From positions 4,873 to 68,872 of the forward strand of contig CAJMQV010000004.1 of NCBI GenBank assembly GCA_905215575.1: a DNA stretch of 64,000 nt, written 5' to 3'. The translations under genes were made by a program, and so were the position numbers. Origin of the DNA: an uncultured bacterium (GTDB taxonomy: Bacteria; Bacteroidota; Bacteroidia; Bacteroidales; Bacteroidaceae). The notes below the pieces were generated by a model. It saw nothing but the letters and a program-made list of their open reading frames with translations. It was not told the DNA's origin and ran no database searches. Every line of letters begins with the position of its first letter. The stretch's first letter is position 1. Positions 1 through 10,474 of the stretch are shown one piece after another.

Positions 1-334
1 TTTCATGTACATCCCAAATTATCAAAAAATCAAAATGTTGACTTTCTTGCGTCAGAATTAACTTAATTATAAACAAAGTTTAGCATTCGAAAGACTCGTT
101 ATACTTTATATTTCTCAAAAAGGAAACAAAAACAGAATCAGTCCAACCAAACAGAAAACAAAAAATACAGACAGGCCCAACCGAATATATTGTAAAAACA
201 TCAAACAATTATTTGTGCATCAGAAATCCTACTGTAAGTATTAATTACTTTTTCGATTCAAGCAAGCAGATAGCATAACCGGATCTTCTGATTTGAAAAC
301 AAATGGTCATCGATAAAAACATCGGGACAAACAT
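1..334. other. AT-rich intergenic region with no gene seen
   Basis: No open reading frame with coding character, no tRNA and no repeat array was recognised here. The stretch is rich in A/T and ends at the bidirectional terminator that follows. It probably holds the end of an intergenic region whose upstream gene lies outside the window. Confidence 0.5.
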
Positions 335-380
335 AAAAAATTCTCCCGACGATTTGAAAAAATCATCGGGAGAATTTTTT
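335..380. terminator. Bidirectional intrinsic terminator
   Basis: The inverted repeat ATTCTCCCGACGATTT / AAATCATCGGGAGAAT forms a stem of about 16 bp (one mismatch) around a short A-rich loop. It is flanked by an A tract on the left and a T tract on the right, so it can end transcription on both strands. On the minus strand it lies about 100 bp downstream of the exonuclease gene and is the likely end of that unit. Confidence 0.75.
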
Positions 381-478
381 CAAACCATCAGAAGAATAAT
401 TTTGAAGTCTGAATACAACTCTCAGACAAAATATAATACCTCTTTCTTTAAAAAGATAAACCTTTATTCCGACAAAAA

Positions 479-988
479 CTAAAGCGAAGCAAACAGTTTG
501 CAGGCAATGCAGGCACAGGCCTCAGCGTCGGCCAAAGCATGATGATGGTTTGTCAGATCATAACCACACAATGCGGCAACCGTGTGCAACTGATGATTGG
601 GCGCTTTCGGAAAGGCCCTGCGCGCTACATATAATGTATCATAAAATTCATAGTCGGGATAATCCATCTGGTAACAGCGGAACACGGCTTTAAGACAACT
701 CTCGTCAAAAGATTTGTTATGCGCCACAAGCGGCAATCCCTCAATCATGGGAGCCACCTGCGCCCACACTTCGGGAAAAATCGGAGCATCATCCGTATCG
801 GCACGCGTCAGTCCGTGCACCTGCGTACAACGGTAGGTATAATAATTCGGTTCGGGCTGGATGAGAGAATAGAACGAATCTACAATCTCCCCATCGCGCA
901 CGATCACCACGCCTACACTACATACACTGGTACGTTCAAAATTGGCAGTCTCAAAATCTATTGCAGCAAAATCTCTCATATTTATCAT
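479..988 (-). CDS. DnaQ-like 3'-5' exonuclease (DEDDh family)
   Basis: A small stand-alone exonuclease of the DNA polymerase III epsilon-subunit type, expected to remove nucleotides 3'-5' from DNA or RNA using two metal ions. The first Exo motif (FAAIDFETAN) supplies the catalytic Asp and Glu near the N-terminus, NKSFDESCL matches ExoII, and HHHALADAEAC near the C-terminus carries the ExoIII-type His and Asp. The protein is about 170 residues, the exonuclease domain alone with no polymerase or helicase part. Two ATG codons are possible starts (988 and 979); a TTG at 1000 is less likely. It starts about 25 bp after the sulfatase stop on the same strand and may be read through from it, but a functional link to the glycan genes is not evident. 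Confidence 0.85.
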   Translation of the reverse strand: MINMRDFAAIDFETANFERTSVCSVGVVIVRDGEIVDSFYSLIQPEPNYYTYRCTQVHGLTRADTDDAPIFPEVWAQVAPMIEGLPLVAHNKSFDESCLKAVFRCYQMDYPDYEFYDTLYVARRAFPKAPNHQLHTVAALCGYDLTNHHHALADAEACACIACKLFASL

Positions 989-1013
989 CTTTAAAAACAA
1001 ATACTATCCGACC

Positions 1014-2498
1014 TTAAAGCACTCCGGCTGCCGGGTCCTGCTTTTCAACCAACAACTCTTTCAATCGGCGGTGCATCTTCTGTGCCCGCTTGCTCTGTTT
1101 TTCGGCCAGATTCTCCATCTGTGCCGGATCGTTCTTGCGGTCGTACAGATGTCGCTCGGTGATTACTCCGTTCTTGAAACGTACGGCATAGGTGTAGCGC
1201 GCATCACGCAAACCTCGGGCACCGGTAGTGAGGTGCTTGCCTTTCTTATTCACTTCGCTGTAAAGCATATAGAGCTGCTCGCGCGGCATCTTCTTACGGC
1301 TGCCCCGGATCTGCTCACTCAGATCGCGCGTCTGCACCGTGGCCGGAATCTTTTCCTTCAGTCCCATCAGAGAAAGGACTGTGGGACAGAAATCTTCAAG
1401 CGACACCAGCAGGTCATCGTCCATACGGGGCTTGAGATGTCCTTTCCACGACACGATGAACGGCACACGCATCGCCTCTTCATAGAAGATATTCTTTCCG
1501 ATATTTTCGTGCATACCCATGCTGTCACCATGATCGGACACAAACACCACGATGGTATTCTCCAGCAATCCGTTTTCTTCCAGACTCGCCATGATGCGCC
1601 GGAACTGGTCGTCCACTCCGGATATACAGGCATAATAATTTGGCAGGCTACGCTTGAAATAGTTCACGAACTTGGGGCCTGCATCACGCAGATGCGGCAT
1701 GGTCTGCACAATGGAGTCAACATTGAGATTCTTATAACGCTTATATCTTTCGGGCACAAGTTCATAACCGGTGTGCGGAGGATTCATGGACACCATCAGG
1801 GCAAAAGGCTGCCCGCTGTGAGCCACACTGTCGATATAGTTTATGGCCAGATTGGCCTCATACTCCGGTCCCCATTGGTTTACATAGTAAAAGTCCTGCC
1901 GTCCGCCATCGGCATTCCAGTACAGCGGACGCAGATGCTGGTCATATGTGCCATAGGCCACCCAATAGTCAAAGCCATGACGACGGTGTGGCGGGCACCA
2001 TTCGTTCCAGGCCATATTGCCTCGGTTGTTGGCACAGTCGATAAACGGTTCCACCGGTTTGTCCAAATGCCATTTTCCGATGTAGGCGGTGTGATAACCT
2101 TCGGACTTCAATACATCTGACCAGCAGGTCAGATCTTCACGAAGTTCCACATTCTGCACCGCTGAATGCGACTGGCAATTGGTAAGCACTCCGTTGCGAT
2201 GAGGATAGGCACCAGACAGGAACATGCCGCGGGCCGGAGAAGAAACCGGATAACCGCTCACTGCCTGATTCAGCACAACCGCATTCCGGGCAAATTCATC
2301 GAAAGCGGGTGTCTGGACCCTTTCGCGCCCACGGAAACCGAAAGCGTCGCCGCGGAACTGATCGGCCATCACGACCAGAAGATTCGGACGCTGGCTTTTC
2401 TGAGCCGAAACAGGGGTTAAAGACAAAAACGAGCAAAAAAATAAAGCAGGACGTAAAGTATTGCAATTCATAAGGTATTCAAAATTATAGGTTTTCAT
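1014..2498 (-). CDS. Secreted Ser-type sulfatase (S1 family)
   Basis: A formylglycine-dependent sulfatase expected to release sulfate from a sugar in the periplasm or at the surface. Residue S86 in the motif S86-S-P-A-R90 is the formylglycine precursor; Ser-type sites are matured by anaerobic radical-SAM enzymes (anSME), none of which is in this window. VVMADQFRGD near the N-terminus and VFVSDHGDSMG supply metal ligands. The first ATG overlaps the HTCS 3' end by 14 bp; the internal ATG (codon 10, position 2471) gives a cleaner signal peptide ending in SLTPVSAQ and is a good alternative start. The overlap or 13-bp gap with the HTCS gene suggests co-transcription. The sugar specificity is unknown; GlcNAc-6-sulfatase relatives are a guess only. 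Confidence 0.88.
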   Translation of the reverse strand: MKTYNFEYLMNCNTLRPALFFCSFLSLTPVSAQKSQRPNLLVVMADQFRGDAFGFRGRERVQTPAFDEFARNAVVLNQAVSGYPVSSPARGMFLSGAYPHRNGVLTNCQSHSAVQNVELREDLTCWSDVLKSEGYHTAYIGKWHLDKPVEPFIDCANNRGNMAWNEWCPPHRRHGFDYWVAYGTYDQHLRPLYWNADGGRQDFYYVNQWGPEYEANLAINYIDSVAHSGQPFALMVSMNPPHTGYELVPERYKRYKNLNVDSIVQTMPHLRDAGPKFVNYFKRSLPNYYACISGVDDQFRRIMASLEENGLLENTIVVFVSDHGDSMGMHENIGKNIFYEEAMRVPFIVSWKGHLKPRMDDDLLVSLEDFCPTVLSLMGLKEKIPATVQTRDLSEQIRGSRKKMPREQLYMLYSEVNKKGKHLTTGARGLRDARYTYAVRFKNGVITERHLYDRKNDPAQMENLAEKQSKRAQKMHRRLKELLVEKQDPAAGVL

Positions 2499-5400
2499 TC
2501 ATTATTTTTTTCTGATAATCGGAAGGCGACATGCCAAATTGCAGGCAAAAACGCTTGGCAAAATATGAAGGAGAAGAAAAACCGACTTCATAGCAGATCT
2601 CATTGATGCGCAGATTGCCATGCGACAGCAGGAAAGCAGCACGCTTCAACCGGTAAGTACGGAGATAATCATTAGGAGTCATTCCCGACAAGTTCTTGAT
2701 CTTCTGGAAAAAAAGGCTACGGCCCATTCCCATATGAGCAGCCAAATCATCTACCGACAATGAAGCATTTTGCAGTTCGGCAAGAATAAAGCGGTCCAAA
2801 TTCTCCAAGAAAGCCTTATCAGCCTCGGTAGTGCCCAAAGTTTCCGGCTGAACCTGAGGATTGGAGAAGAACTCTTTTTTCAGATTCATGCGGTTACGCA
2901 ACAAAGAACTGACCTGCGCCTGCAACAATGTGGCAGAAAATGGCTTGGTGACATAAAGATCCGCACCGGCATCAAAGCCCTCTATCTGACTGGAATCATC
3001 GCATTTGGCTGTAAGCATCAAAACGGGTATATGTGATATTGACAGATCGTTCTTTATAGCTCCACACAACTCCACTCCCCCCATTACCGGCATCATAAGA
3101 TCGGTTATAATCAGATCATAATATACCTGATGTATCTTTTCCAAAGCCAACTGCCCATTATCACAGACATCCACCAGATAGTCCGGAACAAACAATGACC
3201 GGATATATTCCTGCATTTCCTTGTGATCCTCTACAATAAGCAGACGTCTTTTGCTCTCTTCGGGAAGAGACAAAGGCAAATCTGTTTCCACCGGAGGCTG
3301 CTGCAACATACCCTCCGCTTCATCTCCGCTTACATCCTGCAATGCCGCAGCATCACCATCGTGTTTCGGCAGAAGTATTTCAAAACAGCATCCTTTATCG
3401 GTTTGGGGAACAATATGAATAGAACCGTTTTGCAATTCGATCAAACGACGGGCCACAAAAAGGCCGATTCCGGTACCGGAAACATTCATTCTTTCATGAT
3501 CCACCTGATAAAACGCTTCAAAAACCTGTGTCTGCTGCTGAGGATCAATGCCCGGACCATCATCACAGACAGTAAGCATCCAAAAATGATGATCAGAAGA
3601 TTCCTTTAAAGCCACCTCTATTTTCGTTTCGGCAAACTTCATGGCATTGGACAGCAAATTATACAACACCTTTACAAAAGCCTCATGATCTATCAAGGCC
3701 GGGCAAAGATCTTCCGGCTGCTCCAGATGCAGCGTCAAATGTTTATGCTGCGCCTCATGTCTAAAATCCGCAACAACCTGATTGGTCAGCAATCCCACAT
3801 CACAGGTTTTCAAATGAAGACGGTAGGACTTTTCTTCTATTTTTCTAAAATCCATCAGTTCATTAACCAAAGAAAGCAGACGCCGGCCGTTACGCTCCAT
3901 AACCTGCAGATCGGCATAAGCCGGTGTCGTGGGAAGAATCTGGGACTTGACATGTTCCAACGGTCCGAGAATCAATGTCAGCGGTGTACGCAACTCATGA
4001 ATCATACAGGTAAAGAAATCCATCTTGGAACGATATAGCTCCTGTTCCTTCTGAATACGCAACATGCGTATTTCTTCACGATGTTTCTTCCGGTAAGACC
4101 TTATAATCCAGTATATAACAGCCAGTACAAACAGAACATACACCATCTTCATAGGCACAGAAAGACACCAATAGGGACGGACATCAAGAGTGACCGAAGC
4201 CTCATCGCTCCAGTTGCCGTCTTTATTGGCCGTGCGCACACGGAATGTATACTGGCCGGACTTTAAATTGGTATAATTAACCGAATGTGCACCTTCGGAA
4301 AGCAACTGCCATTCTTTGTCGAAAGGCTCCAACTTATACTCAAAACGATTGCTAGACACATCGTTATAGCTTGACGAAGCAAACTGAAAGCCTATACTGT
4401 GATGCTTTTGACCGATTGTGAGCTGACGGGTATACTCGATAGAACGCGACAGAACACCTTCCGGCGAATGAACATCCACCAAATCGTTCTGCAAAAAAAG
4501 ACCGGTCAGGAACACCTGAGGCTGGACATGATTAAACCTGATATTCTCCGGACGGAATGTGTTGATTCCATGAACGCTTCCCAAAACAATCAGTCCGTCC
4601 GAAGTCACGATTCCCGAATTGTTTTTAAACTGATTCGACCGCAAACCGTCATGCGAAGTATATTGTTTGATCTGTCCGGTAACCAGATGATAGGCATAAA
4701 GTCCGCGATTGGTTGTAATCCACAGATAATCCTGCACAGGAAGAATCTTAAAGATGAACAGCTGCCCCAAAACCTTCGGAGCCATTGGGGTTAACAAACT
4801 GTCTTTTTTATTATAACACCACAAGCCGTTTTCCTGCGTTCCCAAAAAGACACTTTGACCGTAAGGAGTGATTGTGGTTATCTCATTTGTTGGAATATCC
4901 GACTGCGCCGAAGACGCATCATACTTCCACTGCCGCACTTTACGGGTATCCATATCCAAACAGAAAAAGCCTTCGGACAGAGTACTGATCCACAAATTAC
5001 CTTCATCATCCGGCATCAGCCCATTTACCTTGCAATCAGAAGGTATCTGCATGATTCTTTGCGGTTTCTCGTGGTCTTTTGAATAATACAATCCCTGTAA
5101 GGTTCCTATCCAAAGTCCTCCGTCGGAATCCTTATAAAAGGAATAGACCGAATTGAATATATGCGGATTCTCCCTGTTCTTGCGATAGTTAATCTGTGCT
5201 CCGGTACGAAGATCGATAATGTCCATGCCCTGCCCGAAGGTTCCTACATAAAGATAGGTATCCTTACAATAAACCGTTTGTACATTCTTTGTGGCATAGT
5301 GAAACAAAAAATCCGAACCGGATTTTAAATTATACACCTTATCTGTTTTACGGTCCCAGCAACAAAGTCCTCCGTCTTCAACTCCAATCCACAGATTTCC

Positions 5401-6498
5401 CTGATAATCCTCTGCAATTCCACTGACTACATGTCCTCCCAAATGAGTGTTTATCTGCTGATGATTCTGAAAATTGCCGGCTGTAGGAGAAATGTAGTTC
5501 ACACCACCATAAAATGACGCGATCCACAATCCCCCTTCACGATCAGCATATAGTTTCTGCAAACTGTGATCGTTCAAGGCATCCATGCGGTTATAATCTT
5601 CCCGAATCCAGACTATATTATTCTGATCCAACCGGTAGGTGGCCAAGCCTTGATTCGTAGCCATATAAACAACACCATTGATTTCGACAAAAGAACGCAC
5701 AAAGCAGTCTTCGACAATGTTTCTTCTGCTTAAAGTCTGTGTCACACTGTCTGTCGTCAATAAAAACGCTCCCCGGTTTGTACCGACCCAAAGTTGTCCT
5801 TTTGAATCATAAAAGATCGTACTGGTTTCCTGATCCGGAAAACAGACAACATCGGAACAGGGGGTAATGTCCCAAGAAGCGGCATCTTTTTTCGGAGAAA
5901 AAGAATACACGCCATTTTTCTCCCAAACCACTCTGACGTTGCCTGAAGGATCTTCACAGATATCGGTAATCAACGAAGAAGTATGAAATTTATCCCTCGG
6001 AAAAAGAAAGATTTTTTGCTGACGAAGATTCCATACAAACAAATCGCCTTCCCTGCTGCCCATCCAAAGATTTCCCCTACGGTCATATAAAAGAGCGGTA
6101 ATACCAATTTTTTTCGGACCACGCCCCGGCACATCGAATACAAAAGAACGTGCTTTGGCTCGCACCGGATCCCAATAGGCAAGACCGGAGGATGTTCCCA
6201 TCCAAATACGGGCATAGTCATCTATTGCCAATTTATTAATGGCCAGATCACCGTCTTTGTCACCAAATGAAGGCCGGCATACCAGTCGGATCTGATAACC
6301 GTCATAAGCATACAGACCATCCCATCCGGCAAACCAAATCCCACCAAGATCATCTTGCCGAATATCAAAAACAGCATTCCGGAGTAATCCCTCATTAACT
6401 GTCAAATGACGAATTTTCACTTCCGGAGATATGGCCCTTACAGACAAAGAAGTCATAGCGGCCAGAACTATCATAAAGATGTGTATGAAAGTCTTCAT
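2485..6498 (-). CDS. Hybrid two-component system (HTCS) sensor/regulator
   Basis: A one-protein glycan sensor and transcription factor of the Bacteroidetes HTCS class. In order: signal peptide; two-component-regulator propeller repeats (about 30-690, many WxG and GLW-type blades) that bind an oligosaccharide in the periplasm; a Y_Y_Y domain (about 700-775); a transmembrane helix near 783-803; a histidine kinase with phospho-acceptor H834 in HELRTP, an N box near 942 (NLLSNAMKFA) and DDGPGI near 977; a receiver domain from about 1083 with phospho-acceptor D1133 in ITDLMMP; and an AraC-type DNA-binding domain from about 1226 to the end. All catalytic motifs look intact. It is divergent from the BspA/sulfatase/GH95 genes and overlaps a sulfatase gene downstream, so it most likely activates this locus; the candidate operator is at 6580 and 14174. 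Confidence 0.96.
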   Translation of the reverse strand: MKTFIHIFMIVLAAMTSLSVRAISPEVKIRHLTVNEGLLRNAVFDIRQDDLGGIWFAGWDGLYAYDGYQIRLVCRPSFGDKDGDLAINKLAIDDYARIWMGTSSGLAYWDPVRAKARSFVFDVPGRGPKKIGITALLYDRRGNLWMGSREGDLFVWNLRQQKIFLFPRDKFHTSSLITDICEDPSGNVRVVWEKNGVYSFSPKKDAASWDITPCSDVVCFPDQETSTIFYDSKGQLWVGTNRGAFLLTTDSVTQTLSRRNIVEDCFVRSFVEINGVVYMATNQGLATYRLDQNNIVWIREDYNRMDALNDHSLQKLYADREGGLWIASFYGGVNYISPTAGNFQNHQQINTHLGGHVVSGIAEDYQGNLWIGVEDGGLCCWDRKTDKVYNLKSGSDFLFHYATKNVQTVYCKDTYLYVGTFGQGMDIIDLRTGAQINYRKNRENPHIFNSVYSFYKDSDGGLWIGTLQGLYYSKDHEKPQRIMQIPSDCKVNGLMPDDEGNLWISTLSEGFFCLDMDTRKVRQWKYDASSAQSDIPTNEITTITPYGQSVFLGTQENGLWCYNKKDSLLTPMAPKVLGQLFIFKILPVQDYLWITTNRGLYAYHLVTGQIKQYTSHDGLRSNQFKNNSGIVTSDGLIVLGSVHGINTFRPENIRFNHVQPQVFLTGLFLQNDLVDVHSPEGVLSRSIEYTRQLTIGQKHHSIGFQFASSSYNDVSSNRFEYKLEPFDKEWQLLSEGAHSVNYTNLKSGQYTFRVRTANKDGNWSDEASVTLDVRPYWCLSVPMKMVYVLFVLAVIYWIIRSYRKKHREEIRMLRIQKEQELYRSKMDFFTCMIHELRTPLTLILGPLEHVKSQILPTTPAYADLQVMERNGRRLLSLVNELMDFRKIEEKSYRLHLKTCDVGLLTNQVVADFRHEAQHKHLTLHLEQPEDLCPALIDHEAFVKVLYNLLSNAMKFAETKIEVALKESSDHHFWMLTVCDDGPGIDPQQQTQVFEAFYQVDHERMNVSGTGIGLFVARRLIELQNGSIHIVPQTDKGCCFEILLPKHDGDAAALQDVSGDEAEGMLQQPPVETDLPLSLPEESKRRLLIVEDHKEMQEYIRSLFVPDYLVDVCDNGQLALEKIHQVYYDLIITDLMMPVMGGVELCGAIKNDLSISHIPVLMLTAKCDDSSQIEGFDAGADLYVTKPFSATLLQAQVSSLLRNRMNLKKEFFSNPQVQPETLGTTEADKAFLENLDRFILAELQNASLSVDDLAAHMGMGRSLFFQKIKNLSGMTPNDYLRTYRLKRAAFLLSHGNLRINEICYEVGFSSPSYFAKRFCLQFGMSPSDYQKKIMNENL

Positions 6499-6521
6499 GT
6501 CCTTTTATATGTTTTTCTATA

Positions 6522-6529
6522 CAAAGATA
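6522..6529 (-). promoter_or_regulatory. Putative -7 promoter box for the HTCS gene
   Basis: On the minus strand this reads TATCTTTG, a perfect match to the Bacteroidetes -7 element TAnnTTTG. It lies about 24 bp before the HTCS start codon, giving a short leader. No clear -33 TTTG was seen at the usual distance. Confidence 0.6.
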
Positions 6530-6579
6530 AAAGGATTTATATTCAGCAGTTTATTATTACACTATATTTTTCACGAACT

Positions 6580-6643
6580 GTACGATTGTTTCATGTTTTC
6601 GTACAAAAGTTTTAGTCCTCCCCTTCTTTATTCTCTATTTTTG
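6580..6643 (+). promoter_or_regulatory. Candidate HTCS operator (GTAC-N17-GTAC) with -7 box
   Basis: GTAC at 6580-6583 and again at 6601-6604 form a direct repeat with a 21-bp period and CATG between them. TATTTTTG at 6636-6643 matches the -7 element TAnnTTTG, and its first base is 35 bp from the start of the second GTAC. The same arrangement, with the same two spacings and further matching bases, occurs at 14174-14237. This supports a shared activator site, most simply for the divergent HTCS. Confidence 0.6.
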
Positions 6644-6669
6644 CTTTAGATTTTTTAAACTTTAAATCC

Positions 6670-9600
6670 ATGAAGAAAACTAAATTTCAACAGGCTTCCC
6701 TGCTCGCACTGATGAGCTGCCTGCCCTCCGGCTTATACGCAGAAAGCTGGAAGCAGTTTACGGGAAATGGCACATTTGCCATACAATACATTGGTGACAT
6801 CCAACAAGTGAAAAATCATTTTCTAGCCAATCCTCTGGCTTTGGGTGGAAGTGACTGGGCTGATATTGTCATGACAGATTCCTACCAATATACAGCTTCT
6901 GCCTGGAACATCAAAAATGAAATTGACGGAAACATGTCGGTACGAAACACGCAAGGCGGAAAAAACAGCGGCGACCTGATTATCTTCAAATCACAAATCC
7001 GTACGGACAATAACGCAAACTTTACAACTTATAAAAACAATCAGACATTCCAGATCTGGTACGATGAAGATGCACAAAGTCAGGACGGCAGCCTTGTTTG
7101 TGCCATTTTATCAAATTATGAACCGAACCGCTACTGGATTCCGGCATCAACGGGTAAAACCCTTTCTTTCCATATCGGAACAAAAGAAAATTCTGATGTT
7201 TTCAAACTGATACCTCTGTATTATCATTCCGAACTGGTCACCTGGATGAATAAAGCAGATTCTATCCTAAATGATCAGGGAAAAGAATATGATGACGCCA
7301 AAAGAAGTGCGCTGACACAGAAAAAAGAAAATGTCAGCGAGCACATCAATGCTCTGGACAATACGGAAGAGGCAGCCCAGGGTATGCTTCAGGATCTGCA
7401 AAATGCATTCGAAGAATTCAGACTGAGCGGAAAAATGACTCCGATAGATGATCTGAGCCAACTCACTCCAGAGGAACGCATACAAAAAACAGCCATCGCC
7501 CTAAGCGGTACACTTGACGAGGAAGATTACCGGATCATCCGTGACGAAATGATCAATCTTAAAGAACTGGATCTGAGCAGCACAACGATTACAGAACTGC
7601 CCGACAAAGCATTCTCCGGACAAGCCACTCTGGCTACGGTAAAATTACCGAATACCTGTACCCGGATCGGAAAGGCGGCTTTTATCAGTTGTGTATCTTT
7701 AAAAGATCTGATTTTATCAAACAACCTTAAAGATATAGATAACCTAGCCTTCGCCCGCAGCGGAATCAAACAGATAAATATCGGCGCAGGAGTAACTCAT
7801 ATCGGCGACTATGCATTCGACGGATGCGCCAGTCTGGAAACAATCACCGTAAATGCAGCCAATATGCAATACGCGACAAAAGACGGAGTTCTGTATGACA
7901 AGGCAATGACACGCCTGATTAAATGCCCGGCACAAAAAAGCGGAAATCTGAATCTTCCGGAAACGCTGAAACGCATTGAAGCATATGCCTGCATCAATTG
8001 CGAACTTCTTACAGGCACCCTTACATTGCCACAAGAAGTGGAATACATCGGTAATCATGCCTTTGAATTTTGCCATAATCTGGAAGGCGAGCTGAACATC
8101 CCCGCAAAGACACAATACATCGGAGAAAGTGCTTTTTGGGGCTGTGAAAAACTTCAGGGAGATTTGGAAGTTCCACAAAACATCACATATCTGGGAAACA
8201 ACGCATTTGGATTCCTCAGTCAGATAACCAAAGTTTCATTGCCTCAGAATCTGAAAGCCCTGAATAAAGGATTGCTCTACGGATGCTCAAAAATAAAACA
8301 TATCGTATCTCCGACAACAACTCCTCCTGCCGTAAACAGTTTTGCGTTCTATGGAGTAGATAAAAATCATACGTTCATTGAAGTGCCTCAGGAAGCGCTT
8401 GCCGCTTATCAGGCCGCTGAAGGCTGGAAAGATTTCCAAAACTATGATGCCGTGTTTGAAGGTTACAACCGTCTGGAAACAAACGGTAAATATTACATAC
8501 AATATATAGGTGAAGGTGACAACTATGGAAAGTTCCTGACATTCAACCCTCAGACCGGTAAAAAAGCCGTTTTCGCCTCCATGGATCAGGCTTCCCTTTG
8601 GGACTTGGATTTCTTTGATGTAAGCAGCGCCACATCTGCTGTAACAGGAGGAAAAGGCACGGATATCCGTTTCCAGCAGGAAAACAGCTATCTGCATATC
8701 AATATGAACGGAGAGTGTTATACGGACGCAGCAGCCGGATATCAGGTTAACGACAATCGTACCTTTGCCTTTTGGCTGGATAAAAAGGGCGAATTAAAAG
8801 ACATCAAGATAGCGATCCAGGGAAATAACACATTCTGGAAAGCGGATCCAAACACCAATGCTCTTGCCGTGGAAAGCAGAAAAGGAGATCCGATTATCGA
8901 AGATTTTGTGTTCCGTGTCATCTCTGCTGATGATATGGACGATGCCATGAAAATTGATCTCCTGAAACAATCCATTAATACGGATGAAGACAGAGCATGG
9001 CTCGACAACATCGTCATAGGTTCTGAAACCTGGCAGTTGCCGGAAGAAGAAAAAGGCAAGAAAGAAGATATGGTAAAAGCACTGGATGCATTTGAAGCAC
9101 TGAAAGAAAGCGGAGAAACCAGTTATGACGCATTCAAAAAGTTATTTGACCAAAACAAAGAACTGGTTGACAACGCAAAAGAAGCTTTAGAAGCAGCACT
9201 GACCGATCCTGTGAAATATGACATGCCTGTTGGCCTTTGCCTGCAATTGGTACGCAGCACAGACAACCGCACTTTAATGAGATCAGGCAGCACACAATGG
9301 CAACAGTATTGCACTTCATTTGAGGATGAAGGTACCAAGATCAACATTGGAAGCAATGATAACGGTGTTCCGGAAGAAGTCATCGTTGCCCCGGCCACCT
9401 TCATCAACAAATGGGATGAAGCCAACCAGAACTATTATTTATATGAACCTGTTGCCAAAAATGCCTTGCGACTGAATGACGGATTCCTGTCAAAATCCAT
9501 GCCGGGAAGCACAGACTACAATGCCAAATCAAAAATCGCGGCCTATCACATCACCACAAACAGCCTGATCAACATTCAAGGAGCTGAAGGCGGATTTATG

Positions 9601-10449
9601 AACGGATTATTCTTCTCTCCAAACATCAGCACTATGGAAAGTGATGAAAAAACGGCAACCGTTTGGAAAATGCGTATTCTTAAACGAATCATCGAGAACG
9701 GTGAAGCCCTGACTGCCCTGAATGAAAACTGGATTCCTGTTGAAATGTTCGAAGGTGCTCAAATGACAGAAGCAAACGGCAAGACACTGGATGTGGTATA
9801 CTGGCACAAGAACATGCAAAAAGACAAATGGACCGCTATTTCTCTGACTGGTGAAACCACAATTTTCAGCGCTAAGGACAGTGAATTCGAAACTCCGTTG
9901 CAACCGGACAAAGACTTTACGCTGATGACTTTCGACGGCAAAGAATTCAAGAAAGTAGAAAAGACCGACGGGCAAACCATTGCAAAGGGTTCTTACGTGA
10001 TCCGCATGAATGAAACTCAGGAAATTGTATGTCGCATAAAACAGGCTTCTTTTGAAGAAGAGAATATGGATACAAACCTGCAGCTGACCGGAAGCGGACT
10101 TGCTGAAAACAAAGACAATATTGCAGCTTATACCGTAAACGAAGAAGGAACTGCATTTGTATATGGCGACAGCAAAACCATCAAACCTTTTGAAGGCTTG
10201 ATCACATTCAACGGAAACGCCGAGGATGCAAAGGATATTGAAATTCGTGAAGGAGTGACAACGAGCATTGAAAACAACAGTTCTGCCGTATCGTATACCA
10301 TACAGAATCATCGGGTGATTGTAACCGGAACAGACAAATATGAACTGCATCACATCTCCGGAGTACGGGTAGCCGATAAGAAAGCCGCTCAAAAACCGGG
10401 TTGCTATATCCTGACATTGGAAGGAAAAAGCCACGTCATTAACTTATAA
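6670..10449 (+). CDS. BspA-like leucine-rich repeat surface protein, multi-module
   Basis: A large secreted protein of 1,259 residues with a signal peptide ending near LYAES. After an N-terminal beta-rich module (about 25-190, FAIQYIGD...) and a helical linker come LRR_5/BspA-type repeats at about 263-590, with recurrent phrases such as IGDYAFDGCASLE and YIGNHAFEFC. A second YYIQYIG-type module covers about 603-755; it resembles the module after the repeats in the paralogue at 18119. The C-terminus ends in a short tail (ISGVRVA...GCYILTLEGK) like Bacteroidales surface-sorting tails. BspA-type repeats usually mediate adhesion or ligand binding; no catalytic motif was seen. It is first in the unit controlled by the 6580 operator candidate and is followed after 25 bp by a sulfatase. 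Confidence 0.85.
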   Translation: MKKTKFQQASLLALMSCLPSGLYAESWKQFTGNGTFAIQYIGDIQQVKNHFLANPLALGGSDWADIVMTDSYQYTASAWNIKNEIDGNMSVRNTQGGKNSGDLIIFKSQIRTDNNANFTTYKNNQTFQIWYDEDAQSQDGSLVCAILSNYEPNRYWIPASTGKTLSFHIGTKENSDVFKLIPLYYHSELVTWMNKADSILNDQGKEYDDAKRSALTQKKENVSEHINALDNTEEAAQGMLQDLQNAFEEFRLSGKMTPIDDLSQLTPEERIQKTAIALSGTLDEEDYRIIRDEMINLKELDLSSTTITELPDKAFSGQATLATVKLPNTCTRIGKAAFISCVSLKDLILSNNLKDIDNLAFARSGIKQINIGAGVTHIGDYAFDGCASLETITVNAANMQYATKDGVLYDKAMTRLIKCPAQKSGNLNLPETLKRIEAYACINCELLTGTLTLPQEVEYIGNHAFEFCHNLEGELNIPAKTQYIGESAFWGCEKLQGDLEVPQNITYLGNNAFGFLSQITKVSLPQNLKALNKGLLYGCSKIKHIVSPTTTPPAVNSFAFYGVDKNHTFIEVPQEALAAYQAAEGWKDFQNYDAVFEGYNRLETNGKYYIQYIGEGDNYGKFLTFNPQTGKKAVFASMDQASLWDLDFFDVSSATSAVTGGKGTDIRFQQENSYLHINMNGECYTDAAAGYQVNDNRTFAFWLDKKGELKDIKIAIQGNNTFWKADPNTNALAVESRKGDPIIEDFVFRVISADDMDDAMKIDLLKQSINTDEDRAWLDNIVIGSETWQLPEEEKGKKEDMVKALDAFEALKESGETSYDAFKKLFDQNKELVDNAKEALEAALTDPVKYDMPVGLCLQLVRSTDNRTLMRSGSTQWQQYCTSFEDEGTKINIGSNDNGVPEEVIVAPATFINKWDEANQNYYLYEPVAKNALRLNDGFLSKSMPGSTDYNAKSKIAAYHITTNSLINIQGAEGGFMNGLFFSPNISTMESDEKTATVWKMRILKRIIENGEALTALNENWIPVEMFEGAQMTEANGKTLDVVYWHKNMQKDKWTAISLTGETTIFSAKDSEFETPLQPDKDFTLMTFDGKEFKKVEKTDGQTIAKGSYVIRMNETQEIVCRIKQASFEEENMDTNLQLTGSGLAENKDNIAAYTVNEEGTAFVYGDSKTIKPFEGLITFNGNAEDAKDIEIREGVTTSIENNSSAVSYTIQNHRVIVTGTDKYELHHISGVRVADKKAAQKPGCYILTLEGKSHVINL

Positions 10450-10474
10450 CATGTAAAATTAAAAGGAACAAAAT

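Noticed and set aside
942..2120. 392-residue open frame on the plus strand
   Set aside because: It lies antisense to the sulfatase, has no recognisable motif and its composition (His/Ile/Leu rich) is typical of a shadow frame.
9607..10434. 275-residue open frame on the minus strand
   Set aside because: It lies inside the BspA-like gene on the other strand; Cys/Phe-rich composition and lack of motifs mark it as a shadow.
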